Below, piece by piece: positions 58,425 through 64,000 of a stretch of DNA of 64,000 bases. The notes beneath the pieces were generated by a model. The model was not told the origin of the DNA. It searched no databases and was given only the letters and a program-made list of their open reading frames with translations. The position numbers and the translations under genes are program-made. Source of the stretch: Pseudomonadota bacterium (lineage in GTDB: Bacteria > Pseudomonadota > Gammaproteobacteria > Burkholderiales > Rhodocyclaceae); NCBI GenBank assembly GCA_018241725.1, contig JAFEDI010000008.1, positions 32,315 to 96,314 on the forward strand, read 5' to 3'. Position 1 is the stretch's first letter. Each line of letters opens with the position of its first letter.

Positions 58425-58646
58425 ATGAGCGTTAGTTCGGTCAGCGGCGCCTCCAGCGCTGCCTTCACCCAGGCCCTCCAGCAGCAGGCCGAAGCCAGCA
58501 AGGTTCAGCAACAGCAGGCGCCGGAGGATGTGCGCAAGAAAGAGGAGCAGCAGGCTCAAGCTGCGCAAGCTGCCCAGACTGCGCCGGAACCCACTTCGAA
58601 TCTGAACGGGCAGGTCGTCGGGCAGGTCGTCAATACTTTTGCCTGA
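58425..58646 (+). CDS. Small Gln/Ala-rich protein of unknown function
   Basis: The 73-residue product starts behind a clear AGGAG (seven bases before ATG). The middle is a charged Gln/Ala/Glu-rich helix (QQQAPEDVRKKEEQQAQAAQAA) and the C-terminus ends NGQVVGQVVNTFA. The pattern looks like small conserved proteins of Rhodocyclales that may associate with flagella or the cell surface, but no family is recognised with confidence. Confidence 0.7.
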   Translation: MSVSSVSGASSAAFTQALQQQAEASKVQQQQAPEDVRKKEEQQAQAAQAAQTAPEPTSNLNGQVVGQVVNTFA

Positions 58647-58694
58647 TCCTGTCGCCGTGCTGCGGCATCGTAAAACCCGGTCGAGGCCGTAATA

Positions 58695-59323
58695 CCGTTC
58701 AGTTAAGGTCTTTCTTCAGAGGCCGGACGGTGTAACGAACCGGGCGTGCTTTGACGCCCCTGTCGTTTTTCGACGACCGCAAACTGCATCTGGGTGCGCA
58801 GTCGTATCAGGTGGGCAGGCAGCTTTCTCGGGGCCATGCCGACGGCCCAAATCATCTCGTGTTGCAGAATATGCAGCGTGCGCACGAAGCTCAGATCGGT
58901 CGGCTCGACCTTTGCCACGATTGCCGCTTTGGCCATCTCCAAGCGCATCAGGTTGCAAGCGATCAGTGCGCCCCAGATTTCTTGCTCGACTCCTTGAGGC
59001 AGCTGGCTGCGCCAGATCCAGCGTCGCCAACACCTCGGGCATCGATTTGGTGTCGATACAGCGCCAGTGCGATCACCAGCCAGACCACCTGCTCTGCGGG
59101 CAAGCGTTTTTGGTGGAGGCTCGCGCTGCCCGTGGCTTCAAGTGCCTCCTCGATCCACGTTTGCGGCAAATGCTCCGCCAACCGGTCCATCCCGGCCAGC
59201 GGCAGAACTTCTGACAAAGCATGAAGCGGACTCGATAGCATTCAGTCCGACGTTAACAGCCTTGTTTATTGTTTACAACAACTTGGCAAGAAAAGAAAAT
59301 GCCGTTCAGTGTTAACTGAACGG
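58695..59323 (-). mobile_element. Internally deleted IS4-type insertion sequence
   Basis: Inverted ends CCGTTCAGTTAA (58695-58706) and TTAACTGAACGG (59312-59323) bound a 629-base element, roughly half or less of a full IS4-type copy. The interior reads, on the minus strand, the transposase N-terminal domain and the last ~70 residues with the catalytic middle missing. Target-site duplication is not evident. Confidence 0.82.
58703..59241 (-). pseudogene. IS4-family transposase remnant
   Basis: From 59241 the frame reads the IS4 N-terminal domain (MLSSPLHALSEVLPLAGMDRLAEHLPQTWIEEAL, VVWLVIALALYRH), shifts frame near 59040 into PEVLATLDLAQPA, and then joins the family C-terminus (MRLEMAKAAIVAKVEPTDLSFVRTLHIL). 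The DDE catalytic core has been deleted, so it cannot transpose by itself but might be mobilised in trans if a full copy exists. Confidence 0.85.
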
Positions 59324-59326
59324 CAT
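59299..59326 (-). terminator. Hairpin with T-run ending the DUF535 transcript
   Basis: ATGCCGTTCAG (59299-59309) pairs with CTGAACGGCAT (59316-59326) around TGTTAA. On the minus strand it is followed by ATTTTCTTTTCTT, a plausible Rho-independent terminator for the gene at 59370-60302. It overlaps the end of the IS4-type element. Confidence 0.65.
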
Positions 59327-59369
59327 TGCCGGCAAGCCGGGGGTTTTCCGTTATTGGTTGTGCCGTTTG

Positions 59370-60302
59370 TCAGGCTGCCAGCGGAATGGCTGCCCCCGTG
59401 TCTGTGCTGAGTTCCCCCAGGCGCTGTAGGACTGCTTGCCGCATCTGCTCCCGGGCCAGCCGTTTTTGCTGCGTCCGCTTGCGGTGGTGGCGGTCGATGT
59501 CCTCCAGGGGTTTTTCCCTTAGCGGTAGCTGTATGGTGCCACGCCCATCAGTCGATGGCTGCGCCTGAAACGGCTCGAATGCCTGACGGTACAAGGCCTC
59601 GAGGCGAGTCTGGCCGAGTGGTGTCTGGTAGTGTTCATCGGGGGCAATGATCCGGATCTGATCCAGCTTCAGGAAGGAGAGCAGGGCAATCAGGCTGTCC
59701 ATCAGCAGGAACAGCGGCGCCAGTTGGGCGTGGAGCTTGCGGAATTCTTTTACCTGTGCGTGCTGGCCCATGCAGCCCTGGTTCCGGCAGATCAAGGCGC
59801 CATGGGTGCCATCGGCCTGTCTCTGGAAGAGGAAACCGAGGGCGTGACTCCATACGCCGTCGATGAAGAGTACCAACTGGAACTCCCCCTCGTTGCGGAT
59901 CGTGTCCCGGGTCAGCAGTACCAAGCGTACTTCAGCTGTCATTGCAGGGTATTCGACCGACCACAGGCTGAGTTCGCCGTCCTTCAGGGTGTCGAGCAGG
60001 GGCGGCGGAAAGTGGTCGAGCAGGAAACGGTAATGATCGTGGATGTGGCGCAGCGATTCGTCCACTGACCAGCGACGTGAGACGTAGTCCCTGTAATACC
60101 TGGGGTGCAGACGCGGCGATGTGCCTGCGAAAAGGCGGACCAGGCGCTTGTTGAGAAAAAAGGATTCCAGCGTGTGGGCTTCTGCGCTGAGTCGCTTGTA
60201 ATGCCAATCCTGGCCCATGCGGCGTAGGCGGCGTTTCAGCTTGTAGAGGCGGTAGGCAGGATTCAGGCTTTTGTGCAGAAAGCGGTCGAAAGTCTGGGCC
60301 AT
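59370..60302 (-). CDS. DUF535 (VirK/YbjX-like) protein
   Basis: The 310-residue protein fits DUF535: HPRYYRDYVSRRWSVDESLRHIHDHYRFL, GELSLWSVEYPAMTAEVRLVLLTRD, LFIDGVWSHALGF, and ICRNQGCMGQHAQVKEFRKL. VirK/YbjX homologues in enterobacteria affect resistance to cationic peptides and virulence-factor release, but the biochemical activity is unknown. It stands alone on the minus strand with a terminator overlapping the IS4-type remnant. Confidence 0.88.
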   Translation of the reverse strand: MAQTFDRFLHKSLNPAYRLYKLKRRLRRMGQDWHYKRLSAEAHTLESFFLNKRLVRLFAGTSPRLHPRYYRDYVSRRWSVDESLRHIHDHYRFLLDHFPPPLLDTLKDGELSLWSVEYPAMTAEVRLVLLTRDTIRNEGEFQLVLFIDGVWSHALGFLFQRQADGTHGALICRNQGCMGQHAQVKEFRKLHAQLAPLFLLMDSLIALLSFLKLDQIRIIAPDEHYQTPLGQTRLEALYRQAFEPFQAQPSTDGRGTIQLPLREKPLEDIDRHHRKRTQQKRLAREQMRQAVLQRLGELSTDTGAAIPLAA

Positions 60303-60402
60303 CGGGCGGGTTCGAAGCGGATACGTTATGCCGGTGATCCTACGGAAGAAGTCTTAATTTTTACTGACAAATTCCTTAAAACTCTCTGTATCCAGGTGAA
60401 AT

Positions 60403-60711
60403 TCAAAGAGTATTTTTACTGAATAGTGGTTTCTGCGGTTGTCGGGGCGGCAAGGAGGTGTCTGCTTCATCTATGTGCCCGGAATGGCCGCGTTGCGTTG
60501 CATGTGTCGTGTTGCTGGGGAACCAGCGCCGACGAGCCACTTGCCACTGTTCCGGCGACAGGAACAGTTCAACGACTTCCATCTGTCGCGGCTCGACATG
60601 TTTGCGCCGTTCGATACCAGTGGGGGATTTGCCTTCGTGCTGCCGGCGTTCTCCCCCAGTGCGGCGTTCCACGCCATTCCAGCGCTTGGTTGTTGCGTGA
60701 ACCGAACCCAT
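60403..60711 (-). CDS. Small basic protein with repeated ERR motifs
   Basis: The 102-residue frame has GVERRTGGERRQHE and TGIERRKHVEPRQ, Arg-rich repeats seen at the start of some PilZ-like or unknown beta-proteobacterial proteins, followed by VVELFLSPEQWQVARRRWFP. It is overlapped by long frames on the other strand, so coding status is uncertain. No neighbour suggests a function. Confidence 0.4.
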   Translation of the reverse strand: MGSVHATTKRWNGVERRTGGERRQHEGKSPTGIERRKHVEPRQMEVVELFLSPEQWQVARRRWFPSNTTHATQRGHSGHIDEADTSLPPRQPQKPLFSKNTL

Positions 60712-60895
60712 CTGCGTCTCCCATGCCCTTGTCGTTCGGCATTCTCTTGGACTCGCCGATTTTCTTTCGAGAACTATGTCTCGCAGCAGAAAGTGGAACG
60801 GTGCACGTTACAGGGATTTGCAAAAATCAGTCGCGAGAAGGCTGGTTATCCGGCGCTCGATAGAGAAGAAATTGCGCATCTGGATCGGTGTAACC

Positions 60896-61228
60896 GATGT
60901 TCTCGAGCTCCGCGGGGCTGAGGATGGCAGGCTCCAGGAAGCGTGTATCGCCCACAACAAGGCATTGGTGGCGGCCGGTCTTCCGCCCCTCTCAATCCAC
61001 GGCCTGCGCCGCTCGTTTGGCACCCTGGCCGAGTGGGTGGAGGTGCCCGCCGGCATCGTTGCGCAAATCATGGGGCACAAGCCCAGTGCCACCGCAGAGA
61101 AGCACTACCGCCGTCCGCTCGACCTGCTGCGCATGTGGCACGCGAAGATTGAGAGCTGGGTTCTGGAGCAGGCCGGCATCGAGCAGCCGGGCGACGGGCA
61201 AGCGGCCGGGCTGCGAGTTGTCGTGTAG
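60896..61228 (+). pseudogene. Tyrosine recombinase (integrase) C-terminal fragment
   Basis: The frame carries the catalytic end of a phage-type integrase: LSIHGLRRSFGTLAEW (the HxLR box), QIMGHKPSATAEKHYRR (the H and nucleophile Tyr region) and RPLDLLRMWHAKIESWVLEQAG. The stretch just upstream (FSSSAG then AEDGRLQEA) is split between frames by an indel near 60920, and the core-binding and N-terminal domains are absent. The gene is dead and marks the edge of a decayed integrated element that continues to about 63701. Confidence 0.88.
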
Positions 61229-61270
61229 TTCTTTATTGAAACCCGAAACGCTACGCTATACACTGCATTC

Positions 61271-61549
61271 ATGATTAAGAGCTTCGAGCACAAGGGACTC
61301 CAAGACTTCTTCGAGACTGGGAGAAAGGCAGGCATTCAGCCACATCACGCCCTAAAGCTGGGCCGCCAACTGGCACGGCTGCATGCAGCCAAAGCGCCTG
61401 ACGATATGAACTTGCCGGGGTGGCGTCTGCATCCACTTCAAGGGGGCTTGGCCGGCCACTACTCCGTCACAGTGAATGGGAATTGGCGTCTGACGTTTCG
61501 CTTTGAAGCAGGCGACGCGGTTCTGGTGGATTACCAGGACTACCACTGA
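61271..61549 (+). CDS. higB: HigB-type toxin (RelE superfamily)
   Basis: The 92-residue protein has the HigB signature: [63 protein letters not shown] and a final DYH. It is a ribosome-dependent mRNA interferase. It precedes its antitoxin by 11 bases, the inverted order typical of hig loci. Promoter-like TTGAAA (61236-61241) and TACACT (61259-61264), 17 bases apart, lie just before the start. Confidence 0.93.
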   Translation: MIKSFEHKGLQDFFETGRKAGIQPHHALKLGRQLARLHAAKAPDDMNLPGWRLHPLQGGLAGHYSVTVNGNWRLTFRFEAGDAVLVDYQDYH

Positions 61550-61560
61550 AAGGATTCATC

Positions 61561-61869
61561 ATGACGACGATGTTCAACCCGCCGCACCCTGGCGAAACGC
61601 TTCGGGAAGATGTGCTGCCGGCCTTGGGTTTGTCCGTGACCGAGGCTGCAACCCAACTGGGCGTAACCCGTGCAGCCCTGTCTCGCGTGCTCAATGGCCG
61701 CGCTGCAATCTCCCCGGAAATGGCCCTACGCCTCGAAGGATGGCTTGGTGTTGAGCACGGGGGAAGCGCCGACGCGTGGATTGCGCAGCAAGCCGCCTAC
61801 GACCTTTGGAAGGCCCGGATGGCTGGAGCGCCTGTCGTCCAACGTGCGCCGGAACTGATAGCCGCCTGA
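61561..61869 (+). CDS. higA: HigA-type antitoxin
   Basis: The 102-residue protein has an XRE helix-turn-helix ([55 protein letters not shown]) and the family C-terminus ([14 protein letters not shown]). It neutralises HigB and represses the operon. The pair looks intact inside an otherwise decayed element. Confidence 0.94.
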   Translation: MTTMFNPPHPGETLREDVLPALGLSVTEAATQLGVTRAALSRVLNGRAAISPEMALRLEGWLGVEHGGSADAWIAQQAAYDLWKARMAGAPVVQRAPELIAA

Positions 61870-61979
61870 CCGAGCACCACTGCCGCGACTAGGTTGGCCA
61901 ACCGAAAAGCGGGACACCTTCAACTTACCTCGGCTTTACCTCACATTAGCCTCATATTTCCGTTCATTTCCTCACGAGA

Positions 61980-62029
61980 TTGAAGTGCGCTCCATACCGT
62001 GCAAACGGGTTAATTGGAGAGCACTTCAA
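61980..62029. promoter_or_regulatory. 14-bp inverted repeat upstream of a small phage-type gene
   Basis: TTGAAGTGCGCTCC (61980-61993) and GGAGAGCACTTCAA (62016-62029) match at 13 of 14 positions around 22 bases. The right arm ends at the ATG of the next gene and covers its ribosome-binding site, so it may act as an operator or as an mRNA hairpin limiting translation. Confidence 0.55.
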
Positions 62030-62202
62030 TGCCAACGACCGAAGAGCTGGCCCGCCGCCTGGGCCTTCGTCCTCAAACGCTTCGAGCCGCGCTTTGCCGC
62101 AATGGGCACTACTTTGGGCTGCGTCCGGCCAAGTTGCCGAACGGTCACCTCCTGTGGCCTGCTGATTCGTTCGAGAGGCTAATCGGTAGGGAGAGCGTCT
62201 GA
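62029..62202 (+). CDS. Small helix-turn-helix protein of the integrated element
   Basis: ATG 62029 (MPTTEELARRLGLRPQTLRAALCRNGHYFGLRPAKLPNGHLLWPADSFERLI) gives 57 residues; a TTG at 62014 is possible. The layout is that of excisionase/AlpA-like DNA-binding proteins with a strand LLWPADSFERL. Its stop overlaps the next start (TGATG), so the two are coupled. Confidence 0.7.
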   Translation: MPTTEELARRLGLRPQTLRAALCRNGHYFGLRPAKLPNGHLLWPADSFERLIGRESV

Positions 62203-62582
62203 TGAACGCCCCCGACCGCATTGCAGCCGAGAGCGCCCTGGAACAGCGCCATTTTACCGCCACCAAGTTTCAAGGCACCAGCAACCCCCGACACCAGCGC
62301 GCCCTTCAAGCGCTGCTGACCCGCCCGCAGCCGCGCAAGCACTTGGACCGCATTGCCGGGGCCGGTAATTCACCAGAACTGATTGCCGAACTGCGCCGCC
62401 GTGGCCTCGATATCCCTTGCGACCGTGTGCCAGTCATCGACCGCGACGGCCGCGAGGTGCTGCGTGGCGTGTATCACCTAACCGCTGCCGACCGCCGCAA
62501 GATTCACGCTTGGCTGCTGCGCCGTCGCCAAGGCGGACTAATCAGTCAGCAGCTCGTCGGCATGCTCGCGGAGGCGCCCTGA
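62202..62582 (+). CDS. Phage-type helix-turn-helix domain protein
   Basis: The 126-residue product has HQRALQALLTRPQPRKHLDRIAGAGNSPELIAELRRRGLDIPCDRVPVIDRDGRE and VYHLTAADRRKIHAWL. This matches the short winged-helix proteins found in replication regions of phage-like elements. Its start overlaps the previous stop and its stop overlaps the next start. Function is probably regulation of replication genes. Confidence 0.75.
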   Translation: MNAPDRIAAESALEQRHFTATKFQGTSNPRHQRALQALLTRPQPRKHLDRIAGAGNSPELIAELRRRGLDIPCDRVPVIDRDGREVLRGVYHLTAADRRKIHAWLLRRRQGGLISQQLVGMLAEAP

Positions 62583-63031
62583 TGGCAGCCACGAAAATTA
62601 CCCCATCCCTGCGGCTCATGCTGGACATTCCGGCGTGGCAGGCTGAAGTCATGGCGCTGCCCGCCCCTGCGATTGCTTGCGGTTCGCTGCTGCTGTTGAA
62701 GATGCACCTGTGGCGCATTGGCCCGATTCCCGATGACGATGTTGCGCTGGCCCGCATCACCGCCACGTCTCCCGCCGAGTGGAAGAAGCTGCGCAAGGCC
62801 CTGGAGCCGCTGTTCATCGTCAAGTACGGCGAGTGGCAGCGCGAGGACTGGAACAACGAGCTGGAAGCCGCCTATGAGGCGGTGAATAAGGCCCGCCAAA
62901 AATCTCAAAAGGGCCATGCAGCACGGTGGGGCGGTCGTGCTTCGGGCACTGCCAGTGGCATTGCCCGGGCATGCCAGCAGGCATGCTTAATCACAGGACA
63001 TACCTCCAGAACGGCCAGAAAGCCCCTGTAG
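62582..63031 (+). CDS. DUF1376-like replication-region protein, 3' end altered
   Basis: ATG 62582 overlaps the preceding stop. The 149-residue product starts as a YdaU/DUF1376-type protein (FKVITPSL-like start; DIPAWQAEVMALPAPAIACGSLLLLKMHLWRIGPIPDDDVALARI; WKKLRKALEPLFIV). After about residue 115 the sequence (SGTASGIARACQQACLITGHTSRTARKPL) is unlike the family and runs into a primase fragment in another frame. A deletion has probably joined the two genes, so this protein is chimeric or truncated. Confidence 0.7.
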   Translation: MAATKITPSLRLMLDIPAWQAEVMALPAPAIACGSLLLLKMHLWRIGPIPDDDVALARITATSPAEWKKLRKALEPLFIVKYGEWQREDWNNELEAAYEAVNKARQKSQKGHAARWGGRASGTASGIARACQQACLITGHTSRTARKPL

Positions 63032-63393
63032 CCGCCCCGAAGAAACTCATGCAGAGCGGCTTGCCGCTATCCGGGGCTGCAATTCGCCTGACGCCCGTCT
63101 CGCAAGTCTTGGGCATCGCCGAAGGCATCGAGACCGCGCTTGCGGCATCGGAGCTGTTCGAGGTGCCGGCGTGGAGCTGCGTCAGTGCCCAAGGCATCGA
63201 GAGTTTCGAGCCACCGGCCGGCGTGGAGCACGTCATTGTGTTCGCCGATAACGACACCAACTTCGCCGGCCAGAAAGCCGCCTACGCCGCAGCCCACCGT
63301 CTCAAGCTCAAGGGCTTCGAGGTGGAGGTGGTCGTTCCGCCGGCCGTAGGCGATTGGCTCGATGAACTGAACCGGAGGAGTGTGAACACATGA
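62998..63393 (+). pseudogene. Primase/helicase Toprim-domain fragment
   Basis: The frame reads TYLQNGQKAPVAAPKKLMQ, GAAIRLTPVSQVLGIAEGIETALAASELF, VPAWSCVSAQGIESF and VIVFADNDTNFAGQKAAYAAAHRL, the Toprim core of phage-type primases (Glu in AEGIETA and DND metal ligands present). The N-terminal zinc-binding and primase parts and any helicase are gone. It joins the DUF1376 gene by deletion around 62990. Confidence 0.82.
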
Positions 63394-63701
63394 CCGACCC
63401 CGACAAAGACCGCCGCGCCCGCTGGCGGGCCTACCACCGGGCCTGCAATGCCATCGTCAACGCATGGCGGGCATCGGGTACCAACCGCCCGATGCCGCCT
63501 TTCCCTGCGTGGCCGGATGGCCTCGACGACCTGCGCTGTGGAGCCAAGACTCGCGCCGGCACACCCTGCAAGCGCAAGGATCTGACGGACTTGGGGCGCT
63601 GCAAACTGCATGGCGGCATGAGCACCGGGCCGACCACGGCAGAGGGCAAAGCGCGGGCTGCACTCAATGGGAATGCCCCGAAGCGGAAGCAGAGCCCATG
63701 A
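63390..63701 (+). CDS. HGGxSTGP-motif protein of the integrated element
   Basis: The 103-residue product has LRCGAKTRAGTPCKRKDLTDLGRCKLHGGMSTGPTTAEGKARA. The three cysteines and His of CGAKTRAGTPC...C-LHGG likely bind zinc; such proteins are common next to phage and island replication genes. It overlaps the primase fragment by four bases. Function unknown. Confidence 0.85.
   Translation: MTDPDKDRRARWRAYHRACNAIVNAWRASGTNRPMPPFPAWPDGLDDLRCGAKTRAGTPCKRKDLTDLGRCKLHGGMSTGPTTAEGKARAALNGNAPKRKQSP

Positions 63702-64000
<299 letters not shown>

Overview
The window looks like a beta-proteobacterial chromosome, most likely Rhodocyclales (Thauera/Azoarcus-like). That placement is inferred from high GC, an exa-type quinoprotein ethanol dehydrogenase cluster, a LutABC/LldP/FAD-FeS lactate operon, many PAS/GGDEF signalling genes and homospermidine synthase. 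The first base cuts into a response-regulator gene. The last ~220 bases are homopolymer-rich sequence that looks like assembly or read artefact.

Bases 1-13.4 kb are accessory DNA. They hold a metal-type two-component system, a divergent hemerythrin-like protein, a possible GNAT toxin module with a HEPN-like neighbour, and a lead/cadmium module (FTR1-cytochrome c permease, PbrR/CadR-like MerR regulator, P1B ATPase) with a clear 19-bp-spacer MerR promoter. A decayed molybdate-permease fragment, two unknown genes and an IS21-family element (istA/istB) follow; the element's right end truncates a SnoaL-like gene. From 13.4 to 17.8 kb there is an HxlR regulator, a low-GC glycosyltransferase-like membrane gene, and an acyltransferase whose promoter and first codons are duplicated upstream as a frameshifted pseudogene.

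Bases 17.8-31.7 kb carry an HD phosphohydrolase, an SDR, a TonB-dependent receptor behind a perfect palindrome, an orphan PocR/PAS hybrid kinase, a methyltransferase-like membrane protein, a DUF2058 protein, and a compact operon of homospermidine synthase, DUF1190 lipoprotein, YgiC-type ATP-grasp ligase and DUF350 membrane protein. A fosmidomycin-type exporter and its divergent AraC regulator come next.

Bases 31.7-47.4 kb form a signalling and alcohol-oxidation block. It has a GGDEF/EAL protein with a TorT-like binding protein and a GAF/PAS diguanylate cyclase; a transglutaminase-like protein; cytochrome c550, an exported pentapeptide-repeat protein and ExaA; an ExaE/AgmR-like regulator; and a FixJ-like regulator/PAS kinase pair lying between two GGDEF genes. 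Both GGDEF genes have the same 20-bp palindrome (CCTACGT-N6-ACGTAG) upstream. Bases 47.5-56.2 kb are the lactate operon lutA-lutC-lutB-dld-lldP with divergent lldR and two LldR-type operators.

The remainder holds a leucine-rich-repeat/protein-kinase fusion, a lipoprotein, a small Gln/Ala-rich protein, an internally deleted IS4-type element, a DUF535 gene, and then a decayed integrated element (integrase C-terminus, HigBA, small phage-type genes, a DUF1376 gene fused by deletion to a primase Toprim fragment, an HGGxSTGP gene). No rRNA, tRNA or CRISPR array was recognised.
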